Shown one piece after another: positions 8,170-17,231 of a DNA stretch of 36,630 nt. A program made the position numbers and the translations under genes. Every line of letters starts with the position of its first letter. The stretch's first letter is position 1. This stretch comes from an uncultured Bacteroidota bacterium (GTDB lineage Bacteria > Bacteroidota > Bacteroidia > Chitinophagales > Chitinophagaceae), in the NCBI GenBank assembly GCA_903903635.1, contig CAIUZK010000033.1, positions 1 to 36,630 on the forward strand, written 5' to 3'. The notes beneath the pieces were generated by a model that saw only the letters and a program-made list of their open reading frames with translations, did not search any database and was not told the origin of the DNA.

Positions 8170-8841
8170 TCAGCCTTTGTTTTCGCGGCTTTCTTTCATG
8201 ATCTGCATACTGGCAGAGCAGCCCAATCTTACGGCGCCGGCCTCAATAAGCTCCATGGCCGACTGACAGGTGCGAATGCCTCCGGATGCTTTGATACCAG
8301 TGCGCACGGGCAATATGGAGCGCATAATTGTAACAGCCTCGACAGTGGCGCCGGTGGTAGCATAGCCTGTAGAGGTTTTCATGTAGTCGATATTGTAATT
8401 GCTGTAGAAGTTGCAGCAATCACGCAATTCATTTTCAGTAAGTATGCCGCTTTCAACGATCACCTTTAATATTTTGCCTGCATCGTATACGGGCTTGAGG
8501 CAAGTGGTGATCTCTTCTTCGAGGCGCTTGAAATCGCCGCTTTTGAGGGCGCTGAGATCGATGACCATATCGAGTTCGTCGGCGCCTTTGCGCAGGGCCT
8601 CTTCGATTTCCTGGAGCTTGATCTGAGTGCCACTGTAACCTAACGGGAATCCGATAACGGTTGCGATCTTTACATTAGAGCTATCGAGCATTTTTTTTGC
8701 ATTGGCAACAAATTTTGGTGGGACACAAACGGCTGCAAAATTCTCCATTGAGGCCTCGAGACACAATTTGTCTATATCCGAAATTGTGGTAGTTGGCTTT
8801 AATAAAGTATGCTCAATGTAAGAGGCTAAGTTAATGGGCAT
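8170..8841 (-). CDS. deoC: deoxyribose-phosphate aldolase
   Basis: A cytoplasmic class I aldolase that splits 2-deoxyribose 5-phosphate into glyceraldehyde 3-phosphate and acetaldehyde during deoxynucleoside salvage. The Schiff-base lysine is Lys155 in YMKTSTGY. The proton-relay residues are Asp91 (ADELDMVIDL) and Lys184 (GIKASGGIR). The 223 residues match the short bacterial type. A perfect -7 match (TAATTTTG on the minus strand, 8859-8866) lies just upstream of the ATG but lacks a clear -33 element. The SPOR gene follows on the same strand and has its own promoter candidate. Confidence 0.95.
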   Translation of the reverse strand: MPINLASYIEHTLLKPTTTISDIDKLCLEASMENFAAVCVPPKFVANAKKMLDSSNVKIATVIGFPLGYSGTQIKLQEIEEALRKGADELDMVIDLSALKSGDFKRLEEEITTCLKPVYDAGKILKVIVESGILTENELRDCCNFYSNYNIDYMKTSTGYATTGATVEAVTIMRSILPVRTGIKASGGIRTCQSAMELIEAGAVRLGCSASMQIMKESRENKG

Positions 8842-9204
8842 TGATTTCTAAGTTTGGACAAAATTAATTCCTATTTATGTAAACGATACGTTATTCTATA
8901 AATAGCTGGTTAAATTCGATAATTTTCCATTCTTGTTAAATATTCATTGAGTGATGAGTGAAACAGGGAGGATGGGAGATGGTAAATAGCTGAATTGATA
9001 AGCGAATTGCATGCAGCCATTATTGTATTAGCCGTTGTGGGACCAACTATGGCAGGGACTGAAGAGCACTCAGCAAGTCTGATATGCGGTTTTATCAAAA
9101 AACACAAAGCAGACTGATACGGAGGTAGAATTAGTATGTATGCGATAATATTTTTATTTAAAAAATATTTTATTTTAGAAAATAATAAGGGGATGAGATA
9201 TATT
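8842..9204. other. 363-bp intergenic region, no gene seen
   Basis: This lies between the 3' end of icd and the 5' end of deoC, both on the minus strand. A 65-codon open frame (8910-9107) has no recognisable features and is probably chance. The part next to icd (about 9140-9215) is extremely AT-rich, with runs of A and T. It could help end transcription, but no clear hairpin is visible. Confidence 0.6.
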
Positions 9205-10479
9205 TTATTTTATGTTTTTTACGATTTCCTCTGCAAACTCACTGGTTTTAAGTAAAGTGGCATCGTGCATGAGGTTGTAAAAGTCGATGGTGACTCGTTT
9301 ACGCATGATGGTAATAGCGAGGGCTTCCTCGATGCAATCGGCGGCCTCCTGCCAGCCCATGTACTCCAACATCATCACACCGCTGAGGAGCAGAGAAGAA
9401 GGATTCATTGTATTGGTGTTGGCAAATCTGGGGGCAGTACCATGAGTGGCTTCAAAGACCGCATGACCTGTGAGGTAGTTGATATTGGCGCCGGGGGCAA
9501 TGCCAATTCCGCCAACAGAAGCGGCAGCAGCATCGGAAATGTAATCGCCATTGAGGTTGAGTGTGGCAACAACTGAATAATCTTTAGGAGACAGTAATAA
9601 TTGCTGCAGGAAATTATCGGCAATTACATCCTTAATGATCAGTTTTCCCTGAGCTTCTGCTCTCTTCATACGGGCATTTGCAATATCTTCACCCTGGGTT
9701 TTGCGGGCGTTATCCCACTGGCCCCAGGTGTATACTTTGTCGCCAAATTCGCGTTCTGCCAGGGCATAGCCCCACATTTTGAAAGCGCCTTCGGTGTATT
9801 TCATAATATTGCCCTTATGCACGATAGTAACGGATGGCAGGTTGTGCCCGAGCGCATACTTTATAGCAGCACGAATCAGCCGCTCAGAGCCTTCTTTTGA
9901 TACCGGTTTGATACCGAAAGCTGTAGTTTCGGGGAAGCGGATCTTGTTTTTCACACCCAATTCATCAGTAAGGAAATGAAGCAACTTTTCGGCCTCAGGA
10001 GTACCCATAGCAAACTCAATACCTGTATAAATATCTTCGGTATTCTCCCGGAAGATGACCATATTGGTATTTTCGGGGGCTACAACCGGAGATGGTACAC
10101 CCTTGTACCACTTAACAGGACGGAGACAGACATAAAGGTCAAGCTCCTGGCGTAGTGCAACATTGAGGGAGCGGATGCCGCCACCGACGGGAGTAGTAAG
10201 CGGACCTTTGATGGAAACCAGGTATTCCCTGGCAATATCAAGGCTTTTGGCCGGGAGCCATTCTCCGGTTTCGTTAAATGCTTTTTCGCCTGCAAGAATT
10301 TCCAGCCATTCTATTTTTCGTTTGCCACCATAAACATGCGCTACCGCAGCATCGAGAACCATTTTGCTGGCGCGCCAAACATCAGGGCCTATACCGTCGC
10401 CCTCAATAAAAGGAATGATCACATTATCTGGTACTACGATATGGCCATTAGGGCCCATGGTTATTTTTTGAGCAGACAT
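9205..10479 (-). CDS. icd: isocitrate dehydrogenase (probably NADP-type)
   Basis: The TCA-cycle enzyme that oxidatively decarboxylates isocitrate to 2-oxoglutarate. It is very similar throughout to the homodimeric E. coli/Bacillus type. The isocitrate-binding region [12 protein letters not shown] gives Ser104, Asn106 and Arg110, with Arg120 and Arg144 beyond it. Tyr152 and Lys224 fit the catalytic pair, and [10 protein letters not shown] supplies metal-binding aspartates (312 and 316). The 424 residues are family-typical. The cofactor-selecting positions are unusual: [10 protein letters not shown] has Arg-Phe (351-352) where E. coli has Lys-Tyr, and VTIDFYN lacks the Tyr/Arg pair near position 398. 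NADP versus NAD preference is therefore not certain. Confidence 0.95.
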   Translation of the reverse strand: MSAQKITMGPNGHIVVPDNVIIPFIEGDGIGPDVWRASKMVLDAAVAHVYGGKRKIEWLEILAGEKAFNETGEWLPAKSLDIAREYLVSIKGPLTTPVGGGIRSLNVALRQELDLYVCLRPVKWYKGVPSPVVAPENTNMVIFRENTEDIYTGIEFAMGTPEAEKLLHFLTDELGVKNKIRFPETTAFGIKPVSKEGSERLIRAAIKYALGHNLPSVTIVHKGNIMKYTEGAFKMWGYALAEREFGDKVYTWGQWDNARKTQGEDIANARMKRAEAQGKLIIKDVIADNFLQQLLLSPKDYSVVATLNLNGDYISDAAAASVGGIGIAPGANINYLTGHAVFEATHGTAPRFANTNTMNPSSLLLSGVMMLEYMGWQEAADCIEEALAITIMRKRVTIDFYNLMHDATLLKTSEFAEEIVKNIK

Positions 10480-10617
10480 TTTGCTTAATGGTTTTGAGTT
10501 GCGAAGGTAAAGGAAGTGAGGGTGGCGGGCAAAAAGGGATGGGGGTATTTTGACGACTGTAGTAAAATTGGCTAAGTTGTAACTAATAGAGGCTATCCTT
10601 TCAATATTGAGGTGCTA

Positions 10618-10647
10618 TTGTTAACAATGCCTGATTTATTACTTTTG
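10618..10647 (+). promoter_or_regulatory. predicted Bacteroidota promoter for the crotonase gene
   Basis: TTG (10618-10620), 19 bases, then TACTTTTG (10640-10647). Both boxes and the spacing fit the Bacteroidota consensus. Transcription would start near 10654, about 35 bases before the ATG. Confidence 0.6.
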
Positions 10648-10688
10648 TGCCCTCAGGTCATTTTTAACCCATAGTTTAAGTTGATTAT

Positions 10689-11453
10689 ATGCTCCATACA
10701 GAAGGATATGTAACCCATAAATCGGAAAATGGTATTGCTACCATTGAATTTTTTCACCCATCGAGCAATTCACTGCCATCTACAATTCTCGAATTACTGG
10801 CTAATACCATAAAAGAAGTTGGCAGTAATGAGCATGTAAAGGTGATCGTGTTGCGTAGTGGCGGGGAGAAAGCGTTTTGCGCGGGTGCATCTTTCGATGA
10901 ATTGATGTCGATCAATAATGAGGAAGAAGGTAAGAAATTCTTCAGTGGTTTTGCCCATGTTATTAATGCCATGCGCAAATGTCCTAAGCTGATTATAGGC
11001 AGGATACAAGGCAAGGCAGTAGGTGGAGGGGTTGGACTTACAGCCGCAACAGATTATGCAATAGCCGTGGAAGGGGCCTCGGTAAAACTGAGCGAACTTG
11101 CAGTGGGAATTGGTCCGTTTGTTGTAGGCCCGGTGGTGGAGCGTAAGGTTGGCGTTTCCTGCTTTGCACAACTGGCAATAGATGCTACCGAATGGCGCTC
11201 ATCGGATTGGGCACACAGAAACGGACTATATGCCGAGGTGCATAAAACTATGGAAGATACAGATGCGGCCATAAATAAGCTGGCTGCTAAACTGGCTGCC
11301 AGCAGTCCGGACGCTATGGCGCAACTAAAGAAGATTTTCTGGCGGGGCACAAACGATTGGGATACCCTTCTTCCTGAGCGGGCCGCAATAAGCGGGGCAC
11401 TGGTATTGAGTGATTTTACCCGTAATGCCATTAATAAGTTCAAAAAGCAATAG
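10689..11453 (+). CDS. enoyl-CoA hydratase/isomerase (crotonase) family protein
   Basis: A cytoplasmic crotonase-fold enzyme acting on acyl-CoA thioesters. The oxyanion-hole segments are visible as FCAGASFDEL (about 63-72) and GKAVGGGVGL (108-117). One acidic catalytic candidate, Glu136 in KLSELAVG, is at the position of the second glutamate of enoyl-CoA hydratase. The first glutamate (in GGGxEL of the hydratase) is Gly116 here. Simple hydration by the classic two-glutamate mechanism is therefore doubtful, and an isomerase, methylglutaconyl-type hydratase or hydrolase activity is equally possible. The length of 254 residues is normal. No other fatty-acid or amino-acid degradation gene is next to it. 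Confidence 0.88.
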   Translation: MLHTEGYVTHKSENGIATIEFFHPSSNSLPSTILELLANTIKEVGSNEHVKVIVLRSGGEKAFCAGASFDELMSINNEEEGKKFFSGFAHVINAMRKCPKLIIGRIQGKAVGGGVGLTAATDYAIAVEGASVKLSELAVGIGPFVVGPVVERKVGVSCFAQLAIDATEWRSSDWAHRNGLYAEVHKTMEDTDAAINKLAAKLAASSPDAMAQLKKIFWRGTNDWDTLLPERAAISGALVLSDFTRNAINKFKKQ

Positions 11454-11468
11454 TAAGGTATAGGCTGA

Positions 11469-12593
11469 TTATTCGGACGAAATCAATTCGGCAATAAACA
11501 TGCTGTCGGCATGGTTGCTGATGCCATTGATCAGTTTTGATTGAACCGGTTGAAGACCCGTATCAGCAATGATTTTAGTAACAATATCCTCGTTTTCTGT
11601 TCTGAAAACAGAGCAGGTAATATAGAAAAGGCGGCCGCCAGGCTTGAGGTGGCGGGCTACATTTACGGCAATTTTATGTTGTAGAGCCGGGAAGTCGGGA
11701 ATCGATTCAGGCTTGAAGAAGTAAAGCTGTTCGGGCGTGCGCGACCAGGTGCCTGAGCCGCTGCAGGGTGCATCGCAAATGATGGCATCAAACTTTTTTG
11801 TGCCCAGTGATTTAGTAAGTAATTCCGGGTTGGAAACATCAGTGATATGCGATACCGGAGGCTCGTAGCGGTATTGCCTGAAACGTTGCTGGAGATTATA
11901 GATAATACTCTCGCGCCTGTCGGTAACAGTAAGGCGCACACCAGCTTCTATGTCTTTGAGCAGCAATGATTTTCCACCGGCGCCGGAGCAGCAGTCGTAC
12001 CACAATTCATTTTTGCGGGGTTTAAAAAAATCGCCAGTTTGTTGGGAAGATGCATCCTGAACCACATAGCAATCCAATGGTAGGATTGTGTCTATTTTGG
12101 CTCCGTTTGGCAGAGATAGGCAGTTGTCGGAAACAAATGTAAATGGTATCTGAGCTGCATTCAGTAAACTGATCACCTTCCCTTTATCCTTACGGATCCG
12201 GATAAACAGGCAGGGCTGAACCAACATGGATTGAAGCCAGTCAATTTTAGTGATTCCATCGGAAAGCGGTAAATCATATGGGAACAGGGCTGCGGTATCG
12301 AAACTTTGGTTTTCAGGTAATTGCGGCAGACTATTCTCTGTGGAGAAAGGGAATTTAATTTCGCTGCCACAAATTTTGAGACACGCCGCAAGTTTGGCTT
12401 CCATACTTAAACTCTGATCCTTAATGCCTTTTACGCTTCTGTACCAGCAATAGGACATTTCAGATAGCACTCTCCGGTCGCGGCTGCCCAGGATCGGGTG
12501 CTGTTTGAAATAGTTTTTCAAGAAATGTGCCAACGGCAAAGAACCATTGTAGGTTTCAATGATTGTGCCAATATGGGTTATAATATACCGCAT
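11469..12593 (-). CDS. RsmB/NOP2-family RNA cytosine-C5 methyltransferase
   Basis: A SAM-dependent methyltransferase that modifies cytosine in rRNA or tRNA. The Rossmann SAM site is around YDCCSGAGGKS. Motif IV reads DAPCSGSGTW with Cys277, and motif VI reads YITCSVFRTENED with Cys327. The two cysteines are the release and nucleophile pair that define the family. Residues 1-150 form an N-terminal RNA-binding region. The 374 residues are shorter than E. coli RsmB (429) and there is no PUA-like domain, so the exact target base cannot be assigned. It converges with the crotonase gene, with 15 bases between stops. Confidence 0.9.
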   Translation of the reverse strand: MRYIITHIGTIIETYNGSLPLAHFLKNYFKQHPILGSRDRRVLSEMSYCWYRSVKGIKDQSLSMEAKLAACLKICGSEIKFPFSTENSLPQLPENQSFDTAALFPYDLPLSDGITKIDWLQSMLVQPCLFIRIRKDKGKVISLLNAAQIPFTFVSDNCLSLPNGAKIDTILPLDCYVVQDASSQQTGDFFKPRKNELWYDCCSGAGGKSLLLKDIEAGVRLTVTDRRESIIYNLQQRFRQYRYEPPVSHITDVSNPELLTKSLGTKKFDAIICDAPCSGSGTWSRTPEQLYFFKPESIPDFPALQHKIAVNVARHLKPGGRLFYITCSVFRTENEDIVTKIIADTGLQPVQSKLINGISNHADSMFIAELISSE

Positions 12594-12783
12594 TGAGCTA
12601 AGATAATAGTTTGTGCAATGGTAACGGAAGATTTTCAGAGTATATTATCAGAGTGATAAAAAATTAATTGACCTCCGGGTTATCAGGAAATCTGATTGAT
12701 AAGCTGGTGGGGTATAAGTATTCCTAAGTTGTTTTTATTTTACTATAGTTATTATTTAGTCAAAACGATTTTTAAATTTGAGG

Positions 12784-14070
12784 ATGAATATTAATATGCT
12801 CCGCTCCGGGTGGCAATTCTCCGTTATCACTACTGCACTATTATGTTTTGCTTTTCATAATGCAGCTACTGCACAAGATAAATGGAAACCGGGTTATGTG
12901 GTTACAGTAAATAAGGATACAGTGAGAGGGATGATTGCCTATCTGCATTCGCATAAATCGCCACACAGCATTAAATTCAGGAAGGCAGATGAGGAATCAT
13001 GGATCAGTTTCCTGCCAAAGGACCTGATCTTATTTATGGCAAGGGAAGGGGCACAGGAGATTTATTATTATACCATTACGGCAGAACTGGATTTTTCTGA
13101 AATTGAACTTGCCAGAATAAATACAAGTCCGGTATCAGAGATGGTTAAGCGGGAGTTTTTCGGACAGTTATTATTTAGAGGGAAAAAGAGTATTTACTAT
13201 TATCAGGATGACTCGTTAGGCAAGAAGCATTACCTGGTAGAATATGAGGTAGGAAAATGGTGCGATCTAAAGAATAAACAATACTTTTTGAATGATAGCA
13301 AAGTAAACCTTTTGAACAGCCAGGAATATATAAAGCAGGTGCTGACTTTAGTTTCTGATTGCCACAATATGGACATACCGGGTATATTCCAATTGGAACT
13401 TAATGAAAAAAAGATAGTAGCGCTCTTTAAAAAGTATAATAGTAATTGCAGCAAAACCGCTGTGTTGCCCGGATATGAATTTAAGGAGGAAAAATTGCAA
13501 GTCGCTTTTGGTGTAATAGCCGGTATGAACAGGACTTCTATTCATATTTCAGGTCAGGATGTGCGGCTGGACAATATGCAATTCAGTAAATACTCAGGAA
13601 TTGAAGGCGGTGTTTATATCAACTTTATATCGCCAAGAACCGAAAATGCATGGTCATTTTACAATGAAATTCTTTATGATAATTATAAAATAAAAGGCCA
13701 TAATACCAGTCCTGATATTAATGGAGAAACCTGGGATGCAGAATTTAGCGCTACCTATGTGAAATTGTTCACCATGATCAGGTATCAATATCCTTATATG
13801 GCTGTTAAACCTTTTGCTGAGTTCGGTATTGTTAATGGTCTGGCAATGAAAAGTTCAAGTATTGCAACATCAAATCCAGGGTATCCAAATCCGGAACCAT
13901 TTCTTGGGTTCAGAAAGTATGAACAATCTTATTGCCTTGGATTAGGCGTGACTTATCACAACTTCGGGCTGGAGAGCCGACTTGAAAAAGGTAATGGAAT
14001 GTCGGCAGCCGGTTATATTCAATCGGCTACAACCTATTTGCACGTTTTATTGAATTACCGGTTACTGTAA
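12784..14070 (+). CDS. secreted/outer-membrane protein of unknown function
   Basis: I do not recognise a named family. A signal peptide is clear (hydrophobic core around residues 11-25, ending near ATAQD). Residues 30-205 form a mixed, charged domain that begins with WKPGYVVTVNKDTVRG. From about residue 235 the sequence has alternating hydrophobic and polar residues with many aromatics and ends in YLHVLLNYRLL. This fits a C-terminal outer-membrane beta-barrel. I chose the ATG at 12784. The frame extends two codons upstream to a TTG, and another ATG is at 12796. A TAAATTTG -7-like box at 12773-12780 is too close for the first ATG, so the 12796 start deserves thought. Confidence 0.8.
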   Translation: MNINMLRSGWQFSVITTALLCFAFHNAATAQDKWKPGYVVTVNKDTVRGMIAYLHSHKSPHSIKFRKADEESWISFLPKDLILFMAREGAQEIYYYTITAELDFSEIELARINTSPVSEMVKREFFGQLLFRGKKSIYYYQDDSLGKKHYLVEYEVGKWCDLKNKQYFLNDSKVNLLNSQEYIKQVLTLVSDCHNMDIPGIFQLELNEKKIVALFKKYNSNCSKTAVLPGYEFKEEKLQVAFGVIAGMNRTSIHISGQDVRLDNMQFSKYSGIEGGVYINFISPRTENAWSFYNEILYDNYKIKGHNTSPDINGETWDAEFSATYVKLFTMIRYQYPYMAVKPFAEFGIVNGLAMKSSSIATSNPGYPNPEPFLGFRKYEQSYCLGLGVTYHNFGLESRLEKGNGMSAAGYIQSATTYLHVLLNYRLL

Positions 14071-14077
14071 ACTCTGT

Positions 14078-14698
14078 TTACCTGCCCAGCTTTTTGATTA
14101 CCGCCTCCACCCGCTTCTTTTTGGCATCCTTTTCAATATCGGGCAATCTGGTTTGCAGCGCCCTGATGAATTTATCCTTGTTGTCAGCGTTGATTACAGG
14201 TATGGCCTGTTCGGCATACATAGGTATCTGATTGGAAGGACAAGAGAGCAGCAATTCGATGAACAATGAAAATGCATTGAGCGAGCAGGCCGGCACTGAG
14301 CTAAGCTTGATGAGTATTCCGGCACAATGGTCTTTGGTAATAACAGAACCTTTATCGGCAATCAGGATGATCTTGCCAAGTGATTTATAAATCAGGTCTG
14401 CATTTTCAAGTGTTATGTAATCAAGCGCGATCATTGCGCCCCATTGCATGCGGTTATTTTTGCTGTCGAGCAAGGCAATGAAGTTTTTGGCATAACCCAA
14501 AATCAATTTCGGATCAATTTCGGCAGCTTCATAAAGCACTTTGATACAGTCGCTCTGAATGCTCTTATTGTTCAGGTTGGCAATCAGTTCTGCCACGGCT
14601 TCTTTATCCTGGTCTGCTGCGATTTGGCGGGCAAGGATTTTATTTGGTTCGGTGCCTCTTATATTTAACGAAGAGGCCAGTTTATCAAGTACAGACAT
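14078..14698 (-). CDS. HEAT-repeat-like alpha-helical protein
   Basis: A 206-residue cytoplasmic protein without signal peptide or membrane segment. It is built of repeated helix pairs, for example AVAELIANLNNKSIQSDCIKVL and MQWGAMIALDYITLE. This pattern matches HEAT/armadillo-type scaffolds, which mediate protein-protein contacts. No catalytic motif is seen. The tail is strongly basic (DAKKKRVEAVIKKLGR). It converges with the preceding outer-membrane-type gene, with only 7 bases between stops, and lies 30 bases after mntR on the same strand. It could be read from the mntR transcript, but nothing in it suggests a role in metal control. Confidence 0.75.
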   Translation of the reverse strand: MSVLDKLASSLNIRGTEPNKILARQIAADQDKEAVAELIANLNNKSIQSDCIKVLYEAAEIDPKLILGYAKNFIALLDSKNNRMQWGAMIALDYITLENADLIYKSLGKIILIADKGSVITKDHCAGILIKLSSVPACSLNAFSLFIELLLSCPSNQIPMYAEQAIPVINADNKDKFIRALQTRLPDIEKDAKKKRVEAVIKKLGR

Positions 14699-14728
14699 CA
14701 GGAAATGCTATTAATCTATGTGAGATTT

Positions 14729-15385
14729 TTATTCGTGAACCAGCAAATTCTCAGCAAATACCTTTGATACAGTGGTATGCTGATTTTTACCAATCATGAT
14801 GACAATGGAATTATCGAAAGCGATTTTTTCGATCAGGGTGATTTTTGAGCCTATACCAATCTCGAGTTTTTTGAGGTATTGCAGAAAACTGGCGCTGGTA
14901 TCTTTTACGGCTACAACTTTGCAGGTTTTACCTATTTCTATATCTGCCAGTATTGTTTTGAAACTTATTGCAGTCTCGCCATTAGCCTTAGGTATGGGGT
15001 CGCCATGCGGATCGTATTGCGGAAAGCCGAGATATTTGTCGAGGCGGTCGGCCAGTTCGGCATGCTGAATATGTTCCAGTTGTTCGGCAATCTCATGCAC
15101 TTCATCCCAACCAAAGCCGAGTTTATCTACCAGGAAAGATTCCCACAAACGGTGCTTACGTACAATCTGAATGGCGATGTTCCGCCCCTTATCAGTTAGT
15201 TTTACCCCTTTGCTTTTTTCGTAATGCAGGTACTTTTTATCTGCCAGTTTTTTGATCATATCCACTACTGAAGCGGGATTGTTGCTCAGCGATTCTGCAA
15301 TGGCAGTGGGGCTGATCTTTTTTGATCCTTGTTTGTCCAGGTGATAAATGGCCTTAAGGTAATTTTCTTCAGATAATGTCTGCAT
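14729..15385 (-). CDS. mntR: DtxR/MntR-family metal-dependent repressor
   Basis: A Mn(II)/Fe(II)-sensing transcriptional repressor that in this setting should control the divergent mntH transporter. An N-terminal winged-helix domain (about 1-65) contains SPTAIAESLSNNPASVVDMI as recognition region. The metal-binding/dimerisation domain (about 70-140) includes HRLWESFL, DEVHEIAEQLEHI and DPHGDPIP. A C-terminal FeoA/SH3-like domain covers about 145-218. The length of 218 residues fits the DtxR type with SH3 domain. The reading frame stays open upstream to 15610, but I chose the ATG at 15385: it starts the conserved SEENYLKAIYHL, and longer forms would run through the operator and overlap mntH. 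Confidence 0.92.
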   Translation of the reverse strand: MQTLSEENYLKAIYHLDKQGSKKISPTAIAESLSNNPASVVDMIKKLADKKYLHYEKSKGVKLTDKGRNIAIQIVRKHRLWESFLVDKLGFGWDEVHEIAEQLEHIQHAELADRLDKYLGFPQYDPHGDPIPKANGETAISFKTILADIEIGKTCKVVAVKDTSASFLQYLKKLEIGIGSKITLIEKIAFDNSIVIMIGKNQHTTVSKVFAENLLVHE

Positions 15386-15436
15386 AATCTTTTTTGGCAA
15401 GGCTAAAGTTAAAGATTTTGGTGCGATTAAAAAATT

Positions 15437-15452
15437 ATTAGGCATACCTAAT
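15437..15452. promoter_or_regulatory. DtxR-type operator candidate
   Basis: ATTAGG-CATA-CCTAAT is a 6+4+6 inverted repeat resembling DtxR/MntR boxes (TTAGG...CCTAA). It lies between mntR and mntH, just upstream of the predicted mntH -33 element, where a repressor could act on both genes. Confidence 0.65.
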
Positions 15453-15460
15453 AAAATTAA

Positions 15461-15492
15461 TTTGCCAGATAACATAAATAAAGTAAGTTTGC
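15461..15492 (+). promoter_or_regulatory. predicted mntH promoter
   Basis: TTTG (15461-15464), 20 bases, then TAAGTTTG (15485-15492). This is an excellent match to the Bacteroidota promoter pattern. Transcription would start near 15498, inside the 18-bp palindrome that follows directly. Confidence 0.65.
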
Positions 15493-15510
15493 TCAATTTT
15501 AAAATTGAGA
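15493..15510. promoter_or_regulatory. perfect 18-bp palindrome at the predicted mntH start site
   Basis: CTCAATTTTAAAATTGAG reads the same on both strands. It begins directly after the mntH -7 box and covers the expected start of transcription. It may be a second repressor site, or a hairpin at the 5' end of the mRNA. Confidence 0.6.
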
Positions 15511-15530
15511 CCGAGTAGCAGCAAATTATT

Positions 15531-16895
15531 ATGCCAGGATTGGTAGAGAAAATAAAAGTGATCAAACCTATTTTACAGGAGGTGAAGTGGCTCAGGAAAA
15601 ATAATAACAAGAGCCTCTCTGAAGTTTTCTCGACTGTAAATATTCCTAAAAAAGGCGGTTTCTGGAAAAAGATACTGGCATTTGGCGGGCCCGGATTAAT
15701 GGTAGCAGTAGGCTATATGGATCCGGGGAACTGGGCAACCGATATTGCAGGCGGAGCACAGTTTGGGTATACGTTGTTATCGGTAATTCTGATCTCTAAT
15801 TTTTTCGCCATCATTCTTCAATATCTGGCCTTAAAGCTTGGCATAGTGGCTGAGCGGGATCTGGCACAGGCCTGTCATGATGAATACAAACCCTGGGCAA
15901 ATTTCAGTTTGTGGATTCTTTGCGAAATCGCAATTGCAGCATGCGATCTTGCCGAAGTAATAGGCGCAGCGCTGGCATTGAACCTGCTTTTTCATATACC
16001 CCTTAGCTGGGGTGTGCTCATAACCGGATTTGATGTGCTCATTATTCTTTACTTTCAATACAAGGGTTTCCGGTTTATTGAAAGTGTGGTTATCTCATTA
16101 ATATTCGTCATTCTGGTGTGTTTCGGATACGAACTTATTGCCTCGCACCCGGCGTTTTTGCCCATAGCAAAAGGGTTAATTCCAAGCAGTGAGATTATCT
16201 ACAATCCGTCCATGCTTTATATATCCATTGGCATACTGGGCGCCACTGTTATGCCTCATAATCTTTATCTGCACTCCAGTATAGTACAGACCCGGAATTA
16301 TGACCGCAATACAGCAGGCAAGAAAATGGCTTTGAAGTTTGCCACAATTGATAGTACGGTTTCCCTGTTTTTTGCATTTTTTATCAATGCTGCAATATTA
16401 ATACTTGCCGGAGCTGTTTTTCATACAACCGGTCATAAGGAAGTGGCAGATATAACGGTGGCATATAAGTTACTGAACCCAATAATGGGAGTAACCATGG
16501 CAAGTACATTTTTTGCAGTTGCATTGCTGGCGTCTGGTCAGAATTCAACACTGACGGGTACACTGGCCGGGCAGATAGTCATGGAGGGGTTTCTGAACAT
16601 AAAATTAAAGCCTTGGGTAAGGCGATTAATAACCAGGGTAATTGCGATTGTGCCTGCCTTTATTGTTACCTATATATTCGGGGAAAAGGGCATTGCCAGT
16701 TTGCTGGTGCTAAGTCAGGTAATACTGTCAATGCAGTTGAGTTTTGCTGTAATTCCACTTATTCTGTTTACCAATGACCGGAAAAAAATGGGTGAGTTTG
16801 TAAACAGGCGACCTACCCAAATACTTGCATGGCTGGTAGGTGGAATAATTCTGATACTTAATCTGTATTTACTTTATAGTGTTCTTTTTAAGTAG
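15531..16895 (+). CDS. mntH: Nramp-family divalent metal transporter MntH
   Basis: A proton-coupled importer of Mn(II) and Fe(II) in the inner membrane. The metal-binding motif of helix 1 is present as MDPGN (Asp64-Pro65-Gly66-Asn67). Helix 6 has ATVMPHNLYLHS, with the AxxM signature (Met241) that favours Mn/Fe over Ca/Mg, and the conserved His243. About eleven hydrophobic segments are visible, and 454 residues is close to normal. The first 45 residues are a charged N-terminal extension. It is divergent from mntR, with 145 bases between start codons containing two palindromes, which strongly suggests manganese-dependent repression. Confidence 0.95.
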   Translation: MPGLVEKIKVIKPILQEVKWLRKNNNKSLSEVFSTVNIPKKGGFWKKILAFGGPGLMVAVGYMDPGNWATDIAGGAQFGYTLLSVILISNFFAIILQYLALKLGIVAERDLAQACHDEYKPWANFSLWILCEIAIAACDLAEVIGAALALNLLFHIPLSWGVLITGFDVLIILYFQYKGFRFIESVVISLIFVILVCFGYELIASHPAFLPIAKGLIPSSEIIYNPSMLYISIGILGATVMPHNLYLHSSIVQTRNYDRNTAGKKMALKFATIDSTVSLFFAFFINAAILILAGAVFHTTGHKEVADITVAYKLLNPIMGVTMASTFFAVALLASGQNSTLTGTLAGQIVMEGFLNIKLKPWVRRLITRVIAIVPAFIVTYIFGEKGIASLLVLSQVILSMQLSFAVIPLILFTNDRKKMGEFVNRRPTQILAWLVGGIILILNLYLLYSVLFK

Positions 16896-17231
16896 GGACA
16901 TTGGGTAGTCCAATCCTTTAAACACTTTTTATTTCAGTTCATCAGGCATGATTTTTGCGGCATGCATATTTGTAAACAGACCTGACCAGGAAAAATATTA
17001 ACATTTCTGTGATCAACTTTTGTGATCCTGAATGTTAAAACGAGTTAATTTTACCAGTATAGTATTAATTGGATATGCCTGCACCCCTAACCAGGTTACC
17101 TGATTTTATGTAAAAAGTATAATATTGTTGCACCGGTTGTAGTAATAATTTGATTATAAAATTCAGTTACGAAGCATACAGTTATTGAGGGTAGTGTTCA
17201 TTTTTTTCACTGATACAATTCAAATCCAATT
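16896..17231. other. 336-bp intergenic region, no gene seen
   Basis: This lies between mntH and the next plus-strand gene. No open frame of interest or RNA gene is visible. A short inverted repeat (CAGGT-T-ACCTG, about 17092-17102) is present. It has no clear role. I found no full Bacteroidota promoter match before the gene at 17232. Confidence 0.6.

Noticed and set aside
8910-9107. A 65-codon minus-strand frame between icd and deoC
   Set aside because: No motif, no start signal and AT-rich surroundings; most likely chance.
15386-15610. An N-terminal extension of mntR up to 15610
   Set aside because: The extension crosses the operator palindromes and the mntH promoter and overlaps the mntH coding start; the DtxR homology begins at the ATG at 15385.
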